Positions 1 through 8,709 of a stretch of DNA of 64,000 bases are shown here, one piece after another. The first letter of the stretch is position 1. Each line of letters starts with the position of its first letter. The DNA comes from Methanosarcinales archaeon Met12 (GTDB lineage: Archaea; Halobacteriota; UBA148; JAJOKI01): contig CP017966.2 of the NCBI GenBank assembly GCA_002813105.2, forward strand, positions 124,001 through 188,000, written 5' to 3'. A program made the position numbers and the translations under genes. The notes beneath the pieces are model-generated. The model saw nothing but the letters and a program-made list of their open reading frames with translations, ran no database searches and was not told where the DNA came from.

Positions 1-275
1 AGCGAGGAATTTCTGAGGCGCATAAAAAATTATTAGAATCCATCAAAAAAGGAAAATCGCCAATCAGAACGCATCTGCGAGATACAATCATATTACCGAA
101 GATGGTGGGCATGCAATTCGAATTACATGACGGAAAACAGTTTAACCGCGTGCAGATTCAACCAGAGATGATTGGACACTATCTCGGCGAGTTTGCGCTT
201 ACTCGAAAACGGGTTATACACGGGAGTGCAGGTGTTGGTGCAACTCGATCAAGCAGATATGTGCCATTGAAGTGA
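1..275 (+). CDS. rps19: Ribosomal protein S19, C-terminal part (5' end outside window)
   Basis: The open frame is already running at base 3 and stops with TGA at 273-275. The translation holds the S19 core: a THLRD segment, a PKMVG segment, an IGHYLGEF motif, and a C-terminal run [14 protein letters not shown] typical of archaeal S19. S19 sits in the small-subunit head beside S13. It is followed directly by L22 and S3, the normal S10-operon order, which supports the call although the N-terminus is missing. Confidence 0.93.
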   Translation, partial: RGISEAHKKLLESIKKGKSPIRTHLRDTIILPKMVGMQFELHDGKQFNRVQIQPEMIGHYLGEFALTRKRVIHGSAGVGATRSSRYVPLK

Positions 276-287
276 GAGGTTATTCAA

Positions 288-749
288 GTGTCAAGAATCA
301 AGTATTCAAAAGATGGATTGCCTGAAACAACGGCTAAGGCCATGTGTTATGAGGTGCACATATCTCCAAAACACGCAGTGGAGATATGCCGTGAGATAAA
401 GGGGATGAGCGTATCCAGAGCCAAAGAGTATATGGGAGAGGTCGTCGCCCTGAAAAAAGCAGTTCCATTCAGGAGATACAAGAGGAACGTCGGGCACAAG
501 AAAGGTCTGCATAAATGGGATGCTGGACGCTATCCCAAGAAAGCTGCCTCTGAAATTCTGCTGCTCATCGCCAGTGCAGAAAAGAATGCCGAGTATAAAG
601 GTCTCGATACAAAACGGATGAGGATTTGGCATATAGCTGCCAAGAGAGGACGTGTGATAAAGGGGAATATGCCCAGGGCGATGGGAAGGGCAACTCCAAA
701 GAATACCGAAACGGTCACAATTGAGCTTGTCTTAGAAGGGGTGCAGTAA
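288..749 (+). CDS. rpl22: Ribosomal protein L22
   Basis: This 153-residue protein is the length of archaeal/eukaryotic L22 (L17e) and lines the polypeptide exit tunnel. A conserved N-terminal helix region ([15 protein letters not shown]) and a C-terminal beta-hairpin with the RAMGRATP loop, which reaches into the tunnel, are both visible. The start is GTG at 288, 12 nt after the S19 stop and preceded by a purine-rich GTGAGAGG. It lies between S19 and S3 as in other archaea and is presumably co-transcribed. Confidence 0.95.
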   Translation: MSRIKYSKDGLPETTAKAMCYEVHISPKHAVEICREIKGMSVSRAKEYMGEVVALKKAVPFRRYKRNVGHKKGLHKWDAGRYPKKAASEILLLIASAEKNAEYKGLDTKRMRIWHIAAKRGRVIKGNMPRAMGRATPKNTETVTIELVLEGVQ

Positions 750-750
750 T

Positions 751-1617
751 TTGGCTATCGAAAGGAAGTTCGTCCAAGATGGACTTAAAAAAGTAAGAAT
801 AAACGAATACTTCATACAACAGCTGGATAGGGCAGGCTATAGCGGGATGAAAATCAACAGAACCCCAATGGGGACGCAGATTACCATTTACGCAGAGAAA
901 CCGGGGATGGTTATAGGAAAAGCCGGGAAGACCGTACGTATCTTCACTAAAAAATTAGATGAGGAATTTCAGTTAGATAATCCACAAATCGACGTACAGG
1001 AGGTTGTAAAACCAGAACTGAATGCGCAGATGATGGCAAACATGCTCGCAAACGCACTGGAGCGCGGATGGTATTTTAGAAAAGCAGGACACTCAACGCT
1101 ACAACGCATAATGAATGCTGGCGCGCTTGGCTGTGAAATCATAATATCTGGAAAGCTAACTGGTCCCCGAAAACGCAGAGAGAAATTTTTGGCCGGACGT
1201 ATCAAACACACAGGGATTCCTGCTGAAGAACTTGTGGACAAGGGATTCGCGAAAGCAATCAAGAAACTTGGCGTCCTCGGTGTCCAGGTTAGAATTGTTC
1301 AACCCGATGTCGTGATGCCGGATAACTTCACCATACTTAGTGGAGAGATGCCTGCAGAAGTAATCGAAGAGGAAGTCAAAGAAGAAGGTAAAGACGATAC
1401 AAGTGAGACAGGGACAAAAACACAATCTGTTGAAGAGCCTAAAACGAAGGTTGAGAAATCCACAGCAAAAGTTAAAGAAACACCTGATGAAAAATCAGCA
1501 GATATCAAACCAATAGATAAGAGTGAAACATACAAAGAAGAGATAAAATCTAAATCTCCTAAAAAGCCTAAAACGAAGGAAATTAAAGACGGAGAATCTA
1601 CAAAAGGGGATGAATAA
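751..1617 (+). CDS. rps3: Ribosomal protein S3 with long charged C-terminal tail
   Basis: The first ~205 residues are a normal archaeal S3: an N-terminal KH domain with [10 protein letters not shown] (around residues 50-60) and a C-terminal S3 domain ([27 protein letters not shown]). S3 lines the mRNA entry channel. The start is a TTG at 751, one base after the L22 stop. Residues ~205-288 form a lysine/glutamate-rich tail that looks disordered and makes the protein longer than usual. The stop overlaps the L29 start (TAATG), implying translational coupling. Confidence 0.95.
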   Translation: MAIERKFVQDGLKKVRINEYFIQQLDRAGYSGMKINRTPMGTQITIYAEKPGMVIGKAGKTVRIFTKKLDEEFQLDNPQIDVQEVVKPELNAQMMANMLANALERGWYFRKAGHSTLQRIMNAGALGCEIIISGKLTGPRKRREKFLAGRIKHTGIPAEELVDKGFAKAIKKLGVLGVQVRIVQPDVVMPDNFTILSGEMPAEVIEEEVKEEGKDDTSETGTKTQSVEEPKTKVEKSTAKVKETPDEKSADIKPIDKSETYKEEIKSKSPKKPKTKEIKDGESTKGDE

Positions 1618-1823
1618 TGGCGGTCTTGAAGCCAGAAGAAATTAGAAAAATGACGTCTGATGAACAGATGGAACAACTAGCCAAACTTACCAGCGAGCTC
1701 ATCAGAGAAAGGGCTATCGCATCTGCAGGTGGTGCGCCTGAAAATCCTGGTAGAATCGGGGGATTGCGGCGGACCATCGCCAGAATCAAGACCATCCAAC
1801 GCGAGCAAGGTGGTGCCGTATAA
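1617..1823 (+). CDS. rpl29: Ribosomal protein L29
   Basis: A 68-residue protein of two predicted helices, with the L29 pattern LKPEEIRKM near the N-terminus and [16 protein letters not shown] at the C-terminus. It binds 23S rRNA near the tunnel exit. It overlaps S3 by one base and its stop overlaps the start of the following RNase P gene, so three reading frames are tightly coupled here. Confidence 0.94.
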   Translation: MAVLKPEEIRKMTSDEQMEQLAKLTSELIRERAIASAGGAPENPGRIGGLRRTIARIKTIQREQGGAV

Positions 1824-2095
1824 TGGATATCACTCCTAAAAATTTAATCCATCACGAATTAATTGGACTCACCACCAAGATTGTCGCGAGTACAGCTCCA
1901 AATCAGATAGGACTTAAAGGAAAAATCGTAGATGAGACGCGAAATATGTTCATGATTGAAAAAGAAGACCATCGGATAAAAAAGACTGCAAAAGAGGGAG
2001 TAACATTCGTGTTTATGCTTTCAGATGCCAAAGTTAAAGTAAATGGTAAATTGCTACTCGCACGACCCGAAAATAGGGTTCAAAAAAGAAGATGA
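1823..2095 (+). CDS. rnp1: Ribonuclease P protein component 1 (Rpp29/Pop4 homologue)
   Basis: A 90-residue protein with the Rpp29 signature: an N-terminal helix ending in HHELIGL, then a small beta-barrel containing GLKGKIVDETRNMFMIE. Rpp29 pairs with Rpp21 in archaeal RNase P, which makes tRNA 5' ends. Its place between L29 and S17 is the conserved archaeal location. This is relevant because several tRNAs in this window are embedded in protein-coding operons and need RNase P for release. Confidence 0.93.
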   Translation: MDITPKNLIHHELIGLTTKIVASTAPNQIGLKGKIVDETRNMFMIEKEDHRIKKTAKEGVTFVFMLSDAKVKVNGKLLLARPENRVQKRR

Positions 2096-2107
2096 GAGGA
2101 TCAGATA

Positions 2108-2434
2108 ATGGCAAAGGATATCGGACTGAATGTAGTTGCACCCGAAAAAGAGTGTGAAGACCCCGCCTGTCCATTTCACGGCGTGCTCCCCGTACGAGGA
2201 CAAGTATTAGAGGGGACTGTCGTAAGCTCCAAGATGAAAAAAATCGCAGTTATCCAGCGAGAATATGTCAAACGAGTTCCGAAGTACGAGAGATACGAAA
2301 AAAGGCGATCAAAGATCCATGCGCACAACCCGCCATGTATAGATGCAAAGAGCGGAGACGCCGTTAAAATCGCCGAATGCCGTCCATTAAGCAAGACCAA
2401 GAAGTTTGTGATAATCCAGGTGATGCCAAAATGA
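2108..2434 (+). CDS. rps17: Ribosomal protein S17
   Basis: 108 residues, matching archaeal S17 (S11e type). An N-terminal segment with two cysteines ([10 protein letters not shown]) is followed by an OB-fold with the S17 motif [17 protein letters not shown] and the conserved KIHAHNPPC and [11 protein letters not shown] blocks. The Cys/His content of the N-terminus may bind a metal (inference). The stop overlaps the L14 start (ATGA at 2431-2434). Confidence 0.95.
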   Translation: MAKDIGLNVVAPEKECEDPACPFHGVLPVRGQVLEGTVVSSKMKKIAVIQREYVKRVPKYERYEKRRSKIHAHNPPCIDAKSGDAVKIAECRPLSKTKKFVIIQVMPK

Positions 2435-2829
2435 GAGGGCATACCTCCCGAATTCCGCGTTCTATAAACACTGGCACTCTGCTCGAATGTGCTGATAATA
2501 CCGGCGCAAGGGTTTTACAGGTCATCTCGGTTAAAGGATATAGAGGCGTAAAACGACGGCAGCCAAAAGCAGGCATTGGTGATATAGTCATCGTTTCGGT
2601 AAAAAAGGGAACGCCTGAGATGAGAAAACAGATACTACATGCCGTCGTTATCAGGCAGAAGAAAGAGTTCACGAGGCCTGAGCGGATGAGGGTGAAATTT
2701 GATGACAACGCCGCCGTGATAACCGATGAAAAAGGAGAGCCCAAGGGCACCGAAATTAAAGGACCCGTAGCCAGAGAATCTGCAGAGCGGTTTGCAAAAA
2801 TCGCTTCAGCTGCTACTATGATAGTATAA
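2431..2829 (+). CDS. rpl14: Ribosomal protein L14
   Basis: Starting at the ATG at 2431 gives 132 residues, the archaeal L14 (L23e) length. An upstream frame is open but would overlap S17 heavily. The L14 signature [20 protein letters not shown] lies near the N-terminus. L14 contributes to an intersubunit bridge. The four-base ATGA overlap with S17 indicates coupled translation. Confidence 0.95.
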   Translation: MRGHTSRIPRSINTGTLLECADNTGARVLQVISVKGYRGVKRRQPKAGIGDIVIVSVKKGTPEMRKQILHAVVIRQKKEFTRPERMRVKFDDNAAVITDEKGEPKGTEIKGPVARESAERFAKIASAATMIV

Positions 2830-2853
2830 GGGAAAAAGAAAGGGAGTATTGTC

Positions 2854-3210
2854 ATGACATCGATACAGCCAAGAAAACAGAGAAGGGAAAGGATAAAAGC
2901 GCCACTACATAAACGACAGGGGTTCATGGGGGCAGCACTGGACGATGAGCTGCGTAAAAAATACTCCAGACGTACGGCACGAGTTGTCGAAGGCGATGTG
3001 GTTAAAATGATGAGAGGAGACCACGCAGGTACAAAAGGAAAGGTTCAAACCGTCGACCTTAGACGTGAGAGGGTGACGATTGATGGCGTCACTGTCAAGA
3101 AGGCAGATGGTTCCGAAGTCGCACGTCCGATTCATCCATCCAATATCCAAATAACCAAACTAAATCTCAAAGATAAACGCCGTGAGGAGATATTAAGGAG
3201 GCAGCGATAA
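2854..3210 (+). CDS. rpl24: Ribosomal protein L24
   Basis: 118 residues, the archaeal L24 (L26e) type. An N-terminal extension (QPRKQRRERIKAPLHKRQ) precedes a KOW motif with GDVVKMMRGDHAGTKGKV around residues 48-65. It assembles early on 23S rRNA. It follows L14 after a short gap with a purine-rich GGGAAAAAGAAAGGGAG leader. Confidence 0.95.
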   Translation: MTSIQPRKQRRERIKAPLHKRQGFMGAALDDELRKKYSRRTARVVEGDVVKMMRGDHAGTKGKVQTVDLRRERVTIDGVTVKKADGSEVARPIHPSNIQITKLNLKDKRREEILRRQR

Positions 3211-3214
3211 GTCT

Positions 3215-3916
3215 ATGGCAGGTCATCAAAAGAGAATATCAGCTCCGACTAGCTGGGCGATAACCAGAAAAACGCACAAATGGGCCGTTAAACCAGTTCC
3301 TGGTCCACACTCCAAAAAACGATGCGTACCACTTGCCATAGTGTTACGCGACATGCTGAAGCTTGGAGACAATATCAAGGAAATCCGATACATGTTAGAT
3401 AGTAAACAGATTATCGTAGATGGGAAGGTTATACGAGACCATAAATTTCCAATTGGAATATTCGACGTAGTTTCAATTTCTGCCATTAAGACGCATTACA
3501 GAGTATTACTCGATCCAAGAGGTAGATTCACCCTCCATAAAATTAAGGATTCGAACGTCAAGCTGTGTCGAATCAACAACAAGACCGTGGTCAGGGGGGG
3601 AATGGTGCAGCTTAACTTGCATGATGGCTCAAATATCATCGGCTCGAACGAATATCGTTCTGGCGACTCTGTGGTGCTCAAACTACCAGAACGAAAGATA
3701 GTGAAACGACTGGAATATAAACCAGGAAATCTGGTAATGGTCGTTGGTGGAAGGCATTCAGGAGAAATCGGTACGATCAAAGAATTGATAGAAGTTCGCA
3801 GCTCACGACCAAACATGGTGACCGTGAAAAGTGACAAAGAATTTGAGACCACAAAAGATTATGTCTTCGTCATCGGCACCGAGAAGCCCGATATCGACCT
3901 GGAGGTGCGCAAATGA
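3215..3916 (+). CDS. rps4e: Ribosomal protein S4e
   Basis: 233 residues, the full archaeal S4e length. An N-terminal domain is followed by an S4-like RNA-binding segment (ILVDGKVIRDHKFPIGIFDVVSI-like, residues ~65-85) and a C-terminal KOW domain (GNLVMVVGGRHSGEIGTIKE). S4e has no bacterial counterpart. The gene lies between L24 and L5 as in other archaea and ends overlapping the L5 start (ATGATG). Confidence 0.95.
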   Translation: MAGHQKRISAPTSWAITRKTHKWAVKPVPGPHSKKRCVPLAIVLRDMLKLGDNIKEIRYMLDSKQIIVDGKVIRDHKFPIGIFDVVSISAIKTHYRVLLDPRGRFTLHKIKDSNVKLCRINNKTVVRGGMVQLNLHDGSNIIGSNEYRSGDSVVLKLPERKIVKRLEYKPGNLVMVVGGRHSGEIGTIKELIEVRSSRPNMVTVKSDKEFETTKDYVFVIGTEKPDIDLEVRK

Positions 3917-4422
3917 TGAATCCTATGAAAACCCCAAAGATACACAAGGTCACGATCAATATAAGTTTGGGAGAAGGTGGACAAAAGCTGCTCAATGCCG
4001 AGCAGATTCTCACAAAAATAAGCGGGCAGACGCCAGTCAGGACTGTCGCAAAGAAAACTATGCCGACATTCGGCATCAAGAGGGGGGGACCCGTTGGATG
4101 CGTTGTAACGCTCAGGAAAGAAGCGGCGGAGAAGTTTTTACGGTCTGCCCTGGCGATAAAAGATGGTCAACTTAACCTATCACAGTTTGACGAAAACGGC
4201 AATTTCTCATTTGGCATTGAAGAGCATACCGATTTTCCCGACATGCGATATGACCCTGAAATCGGGATATTTGGTATGGATGTATCTGTCGCATTGGAGC
4301 GTCCAGGTTACAGAGTTCGTCGTAGATGGGCGAAACAACATAAGATTCCATCCGCCCATAGATTGAATAAAGAGGATGCAACTGCCTTCATCAAAGATAA
4401 ATTCGGCGCGGTGGTAACATGA
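3913..4422 (+). CDS. rpl5: Ribosomal protein L5
   Basis: 169 residues. L5 blocks are recognisable: [13 protein letters not shown] at the N-terminus, [23 protein letters not shown] in the middle and [24 protein letters not shown] near residues 95-120. L5 binds 5S rRNA with L18. An ATG at 3913 overlaps the S4e stop; the next codon is also ATG, so the true start may be three bases later. The stop overlaps the S14 start (ATGA). Confidence 0.95.
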   Translation: MMNPMKTPKIHKVTINISLGEGGQKLLNAEQILTKISGQTPVRTVAKKTMPTFGIKRGGPVGCVVTLRKEAAEKFLRSALAIKDGQLNLSQFDENGNFSFGIEEHTDFPDMRYDPEIGIFGMDVSVALERPGYRVRRRWAKQHKIPSAHRLNKEDATAFIKDKFGAVVT

Positions 4423-4574
4423 CAAAACCACAAAATGTAAAATTTGGATATTGGGCAAACCAGTGTAAGCGGTGTGGGAGAAACCGAGGACTGGTCCGAA
4501 AATACGATATATATTTATGTCGACAATGTTTTAGAGAAGTCGCATATGATATGGGATTTAGAAAGTACAGCTAA
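4419..4574 (+). CDS. rps14: Ribosomal protein S14, zinc-binding type
   Basis: A 51-residue protein read directly from the sequence. It starts [11 protein letters not shown] and contains CKRCG and CRQCF, the four cysteines of the zinc-binding S14 (S29e) form. The C-terminus [10 protein letters not shown] is typical of archaeal S14. The ATG overlaps the L5 stop. S14 sits in the small-subunit head. Confidence 0.94.
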   Translation: MTKPQNVKFGYWANQCKRCGRNRGLVRKYDIYLCRQCFREVAYDMGFRKYS

Positions 4575-4590
4575 AATGGTGATCGTTTAA

Positions 4591-4983
4591 ATGACATTAG
4601 TAGATCCTCTTGCAAATATATTGTCCTCAATCAAGAATGCAAGCGATACCGGAAAACTAGAATGTACGGTAGCACCTGCATCGAAACTTGCCCGTAATAT
4701 CCTAAAAATCATGCAGGAGCAGGAATATATCGGTAAGTTCGAGTTAATAGATGATAAAAAGTCAGGTAAATTTAAGGTGGAGTTACGCGGCAGGATCAAT
4801 AAATGTGGAGTAGTAAAACCTCGATTTTCGGTCAAGAAGACGGAATTTGAAAAATGGGAGAAGAGATATTTGCCCGCCCAGAATTTTGGGACATTGATAC
4901 TTGCAACGCCTCATGGTGTTATATCTCATTACGACGCCAGAGAAAAGGGAACTGGCGGAATATTATTGGCATATGTATATTAG
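4591..4983 (+). CDS. rps8: Ribosomal protein S8
   Basis: 130 residues, as in other archaea. The N-terminal [18 protein letters not shown] block and the C-terminal [24 protein letters not shown] block are characteristic of S8, which binds helix 21 of 16S rRNA. The start is the ATG at 4591, 16 nt after S14. Confidence 0.95.
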   Translation: MTLVDPLANILSSIKNASDTGKLECTVAPASKLARNILKIMQEQEYIGKFELIDDKKSGKFKVELRGRINKCGVVKPRFSVKKTEFEKWEKRYLPAQNFGTLILATPHGVISHYDAREKGTGGILLAYVY

Positions 4984-4993
4984 GGGGACATAG

Positions 4994-5524
4994 ATGAGAG
5001 AAACCAAAGAGGTCATATCGATTCCAAAAGATGTGAACGTTCAAATCGAGGGAAATTGTATCAAAATCTCTGGTGCCAACGGCGAGTTGCAACGCGAGTT
5101 GTGGTATCCTAACATCACCATTACCAAAGAAGATTCAGAAATTATAGTCAAGGCTAAAAGCCCCGGAAAAGAAGGGAGGGCGATGATGGGCACATTTGCC
5201 TCGCACATCCAAAATATGATAATCGGTGTGACCGAGGGATTTGAACGTAAACTAAAAATAGTCTATGCTCACTTTCCAATCCAAGTCAAAGTAGAGGGAA
5301 ATGCCACACTCATCAGCAACTTCTTGGGAGAGCGAAAATCAAGAAGGGCAAAAATAGTCAGAAATTCCAGGGTTCAAATCGGCCGCGATGAAATAATTGT
5401 CACGGGAATTGACAAAGAAGGAGTATGTCAAACTGCCGCAAATATAGAGCAGGCAACCAGAATCCGTAGATATGACCCAAGGGTATTTCAAGACGGCATC
5501 TACGTAATCGGGTGGTCACGGTGA
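4994..5524 (+). CDS. rpl6: Ribosomal protein L6
   Basis: 176 residues of two tandem alpha/beta L6 domains. The first contains NCIKISGANGELQREL and the second the VRNSRVQIGRDEIIVTGIDKEGV block seen in archaeal L6 (L9e). It binds near the sarcin-ricin loop region. Its TGA stop is embedded in the GTG start of L32e (GTGA at 5521). Confidence 0.95.
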   Translation: MRETKEVISIPKDVNVQIEGNCIKISGANGELQRELWYPNITITKEDSEIIVKAKSPGKEGRAMMGTFASHIQNMIIGVTEGFERKLKIVYAHFPIQVKVEGNATLISNFLGERKSRRAKIVRNSRVQIGRDEIIVTGIDKEGVCQTAANIEQATRIRRYDPRVFQDGIYVIGWSR

Positions 5525-6162
5525 CTGAGATTATTAGGGGGCTGCCCAAGATAAAAGGACTCGGCAAGGCGAAGACCAATGCACTGGTTCAGGCTGGATT
5601 CAGCTCAGTGGGGGATATACAAAAAGCATCATTAGAAGATATTACCGCAGTGGATGGCATCAGTCCCACTCTTGCAGAGGATGTAAAAAAGGCAGTCCAG
5701 AGGCTGGAAACCAGAAAACCTGCGAAGAAAAAGAAAAAACTGGCCGCGGCCGAAAAACCTGTCAAAATGGGCTTTAGTGGTAACAGAGAGCGGCTTCTAA
5801 GAGTGAGAAGGCAGCAAAAAAGCAAAAAACCCTCGTTCAGGCGCCACGATTCTCATAAGAAGAAGCGTGTGGGTGCAAGTTGGAGGTTCCCGAGTGGCAT
5901 TCACAACAAACAACGCAGTGGAATCGTCGCAAAAGGGGCAATGGTCCAGATAGGCTATGGCAGTCCAAAAGAGGTAAGAGGATTCCATCCATCGGGCTAC
6001 GAAGAAGTACTGGTGCACAATCTTAACGAGGTGGATATGGTAGATACGTCGATACAGGTAATCCGAATCGGCAGTACGGTAGGTCTCAAAAAGCGATTGG
6101 ACATAGAGGAAAAGGCAGAAGAACTCGGTCTTAAAATATTAAATCCTGTGAAGAGGGAATAA
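5521..6162 (+). CDS. rpl32e: Ribosomal protein L32e with N-terminal helix-hairpin-helix extension
   Basis: I chose the GTG at 5521 because it overlaps the L6 stop; another GTG at 5512 would add three residues. The last ~125 residues are a standard L32e (FRRHDSHKKKRVGASWRFPSGIHNK; GYGSPKEVRGFHPSGYEEVLV). The first ~65 residues form two helix-hairpin-helix repeats (LPKIKGLGKAKTNALVQAG; ITAVDGISPTLAEDV), joined to the core by a lysine-rich linker. Similar N-terminal extensions are known in haloarchaeal and methanosarcinal L32e. It has no bacterial homologue. Confidence 0.93.
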   Translation: MTEIIRGLPKIKGLGKAKTNALVQAGFSSVGDIQKASLEDITAVDGISPTLAEDVKKAVQRLETRKPAKKKKKLAAAEKPVKMGFSGNRERLLRVRRQQKSKKPSFRRHDSHKKKRVGASWRFPSGIHNKQRSGIVAKGAMVQIGYGSPKEVRGFHPSGYEEVLVHNLNEVDMVDTSIQVIRIGSTVGLKKRLDIEEKAEELGLKILNPVKRE

Positions 6163-6603
6163 ATGGCCAACTTATCAAATCAAAGAAGAATGGCAGCAAG
6201 CATAATGAAAGTCGGTGAAACACGGGTATGGATGACCTCTGAGAGACTGGAAGATATAGCTGCAGCCATCACCAGGGAGGACATTCGCACGCTGGTCAGC
6301 GAGGGTGTCATTACATCGAAACCTCAAAAGGGTATCAGCCGCGGGAGGGCTCGTGCAAAAAAAGTGAAACGCACATATGGGCATCGAAAAGGGCACGGTA
6401 GCCGAAGGGGGGCAAAGGGTGCCAGAGCCCCGAGAAAAGAACAGTGGATGAAAAAGATAAGAGCTTTGAGACGCAGACTCCGAACGCTAAGAGAGGAGGA
6501 AACCATAGACACTAACACGTATCGCAAATTTTACAATAAAGCAAGAGGTGGAGAATTCCGAAGCGTCGCCCACTTAAATTCACATCTTGAGTCCAAGCAA
6601 TAA
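6163..6603 (+). CDS. rpl19e: Ribosomal protein L19e
   Basis: 146 residues, the archaeal L19e length. It begins [24 protein letters not shown] and contains the very basic [29 protein letters not shown] segment that threads into rRNA, followed by a long helix. It starts immediately after the L32e stop. Confidence 0.95.
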   Translation: MANLSNQRRMAASIMKVGETRVWMTSERLEDIAAAITREDIRTLVSEGVITSKPQKGISRGRARAKKVKRTYGHRKGHGSRRGAKGARAPRKEQWMKKIRALRRRLRTLREEETIDTNTYRKFYNKARGGEFRSVAHLNSHLESKQ

Positions 6604-6615
6604 GAGGATGATTAA

Positions 6616-7170
6616 ATGGTATTCAGACGAAGAAGGGAGGGAAAAACAGATTATCGAAAGAGACTTAAGTTGCTCCTGTCGCAAAAACCGAGGGTTGTGG
6701 TGCGAAAGAGTTTGAAGCATGTGGGGGTTCAACTCGTAGTACCGCGTAAACAGGGAGATGCCATTTTATCCTCCGCGAGTTCGTGTGAACTCTCAAAGTT
6801 TGGATACAAAGGTGCAACAGGAAACACCCCAGCGACATATTTGACTGGATTGTTGTTTGGACTCAGGACATTGAAAGAAGGGCACAAAGAGGGAGTGTTG
6901 GATATAGGGTTGCAAACATCGTCAAAAGGTTCTAAAGTCTATGCAGCGCTAAAGGGCATGGTCGACGCGGGGATGGACATCCCCCATGACCCTTCAATAT
7001 TCCCGGATGATGGACGAATCCGCGGTGAGCATATAGCCAATTACGCTAATAAACGGAAAGATGCCTATCCTAAATACGCCAAACGTGGTCTGAAGGCGAC
7101 GGATTTGGCCGACCATTTCAATCAGACCAAAGAAATTATATTGAATGAACTTGCCAAAGGTGAGATATGA
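6616..7170 (+). CDS. rpl18: Ribosomal protein L18
   Basis: 184 residues, the archaeal L18 (L5e) length. The N-terminus [29 protein letters not shown] and the [17 protein letters not shown] block match the 5S rRNA-binding family. Its stop overlaps the start of S5 by four bases (ATGA), indicating coupled translation. Confidence 0.95.
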   Translation: MVFRRRREGKTDYRKRLKLLLSQKPRVVVRKSLKHVGVQLVVPRKQGDAILSSASSCELSKFGYKGATGNTPATYLTGLLFGLRTLKEGHKEGVLDIGLQTSSKGSKVYAALKGMVDAGMDIPHDPSIFPDDGRIRGEHIANYANKRKDAYPKYAKRGLKATDLADHFNQTKEIILNELAKGEI

Positions 7171-7781
7171 AACTCGATGATGGAGGGGAATGGATACCCA
7201 AGACGCGACTTGGGTGGCTGGTGCAGGAAGGAGAAATTACATCAATAGAGGCGGCGCTCGCATCCGGTCTCTCGATAAAAGAAGCGGAAATCATAGATAC
7301 ACTGATGCCAGACCTACAGGATGAGGTGTTGGACGTCAATATGGTCCAGCGAATGACCGACTCCGGGCGGCGGGTGAAATTCAGGGCGACTGTCGCGGTT
7401 GGAAATGGTGGCGGATATATGGGGCTGGCAGAAGGCAAAGACGTACAGGTTGGACCTGCCATCAAAAAGGCCATCGATATGGCAAAACGGAATATCATAC
7501 AGGTCAAAATGGGTTGTGGCTCATGGGAGTGTGGTTGTGGACTGGCTCACACCGTCCCGTTTGAAGTAAAGGGGAAGGCGGGCAGTGTTACAATAGTACT
7601 CAAACCAGCTCCAAGGGGGCTTGGAATAGCATCCGGTGGAGCTGCCAAAAAAGTACTGGAATTGGCAGGCATTAAAGATGTCTGGACCAGATCTGAAGGC
7701 GATACGAGAACTACTATAAACTTCGCAAAGGCCACATATAACGCATTAAAACGGACTATTACTATGCGAACAATAAAATGA
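7167..7781 (+). CDS. rps5: Ribosomal protein S5
   Basis: 204 residues of archaeal S5 (S2e). The N-terminal double-stranded RNA-binding-like domain contains [25 protein letters not shown]. The C-terminal domain contains [10 protein letters not shown] and [31 protein letters not shown]. The ATG overlaps the L18 stop. S5 helps control mRNA entry and decoding fidelity. Confidence 0.95.
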   Translation: MKLDDGGEWIPKTRLGWLVQEGEITSIEAALASGLSIKEAEIIDTLMPDLQDEVLDVNMVQRMTDSGRRVKFRATVAVGNGGGYMGLAEGKDVQVGPAIKKAIDMAKRNIIQVKMGCGSWECGCGLAHTVPFEVKGKAGSVTIVLKPAPRGLGIASGGAAKKVLELAGIKDVWTRSEGDTRTTINFAKATYNALKRTITMRTIK

Positions 7782-7799
7782 AAAGGAGAGGAGTAAAAC

Positions 7800-8261
7800 A
7801 TGTATGCAGTAATCAGATTGCGGAGCAGCGTCCACACCAGGCCAGATATAAAAGATACTCTGAAAATGATGCGCCTGAATCGAATTAACCATTGTGCTGT
7901 GCTTGCCGAAACTCCCAACAACAAAGGCATGATTCAAAAAGTGAAGGACTATGTAGCCTGGGGCATCATCGATGTAGACTCTCTCGATTTAATCCTGCAT
8001 AAAAGAGGCGAATTAGAAGGAGGGACACCACTCACTGACAAATATGTGAAAGATGCTGCCAAATATAAATCCATCAAGGAGTTCGCCAAGGCGGTGTGTG
8101 ATGGAGATGCATCCCTCAAAGATATTCCAAAGCTCACACCGGTGTTCAGACTCCATCCTCCTCGCAAAGGACATAGAGGTATCAAAAAGACGTTCCAACA
8201 AGGTGGAGCGCTGGGATTTTATGGCGAGGAAATTAACGCACTTATTAAGCAAATGCGGTGA
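7800..8261 (+). CDS. rpl30: Ribosomal protein L30
   Basis: 153 residues, the long archaeal L30 (L7e) form. The N-terminal YAVIRLRSSVHTRPDIKDTLKMMRLNRINHC block is diagnostic, and the C-terminal basic HPPRKGHRGIKKTFQQGGALG block follows. The gene sits between S5 and L15 as expected. An AAAAGGAGAGGAG purine stretch just upstream is a strong ribosome-binding site. Confidence 0.95.
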   Translation: MYAVIRLRSSVHTRPDIKDTLKMMRLNRINHCAVLAETPNNKGMIQKVKDYVAWGIIDVDSLDLILHKRGELEGGTPLTDKYVKDAAKYKSIKEFAKAVCDGDASLKDIPKLTPVFRLHPPRKGHRGIKKTFQQGGALGFYGEEINALIKQMR

Positions 8262-8265
8262 TGAA

Positions 8266-8709
8266 ATGAGCAAATCGAAGACGAAGAAATACAGAGGGTC
8301 CAGAACCTTTGGTGCCGGTACACACAAAAACCGCCGAGGTGGCGGAAGTAGAGGTGGGAGAGGGCATGCTGGCGGATGTAAACATCACTTTGTCAGGGCG
8401 CTGCAGGAAGGGCGAGCCTATGGCAAACATGGCTTCAAACGACCACCCAAGGTAGTCACGAAATATGCATCCATCAACGTGGGCGAACTGGACCAGATTT
8501 CAGAAATTTTGTTATCGAAGGGCATGGCAAAAGAACTGGACGGGACAATTCAAATCAGTTTGACCGATATAAATGTCGACAAGGTGCTCGGCAGTGGACA
8601 GATGACAAAAAAGCTGACCATAACTGCAAGCAAGTTTTCCGAAACTGCCAAGGCGAAAATAGAAAAACTGGGGGGCAAATGTATATTTCTGAATAGGTGC
8701 AACATATGA
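8266..8709 (+). CDS. rpl15: Ribosomal protein L15
   Basis: The ATG at 8266 gives 147 residues, the normal archaeal L15 (L27ae) length; the longer open frame upstream lies within L30. The N-terminal KTKKYRGSRTFGAGTHKNRR and the glycine-rich RGGGSRGGRGHAGG stretch are diagnostic. Its stop overlaps the secY start at 8706. Confidence 0.94.
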   Translation: MSKSKTKKYRGSRTFGAGTHKNRRGGGSRGGRGHAGGCKHHFVRALQEGRAYGKHGFKRPPKVVTKYASINVGELDQISEILLSKGMAKELDGTIQISLTDINVDKVLGSGQMTKKLTITASKFSETAKAKIEKLGGKCIFLNRCNI

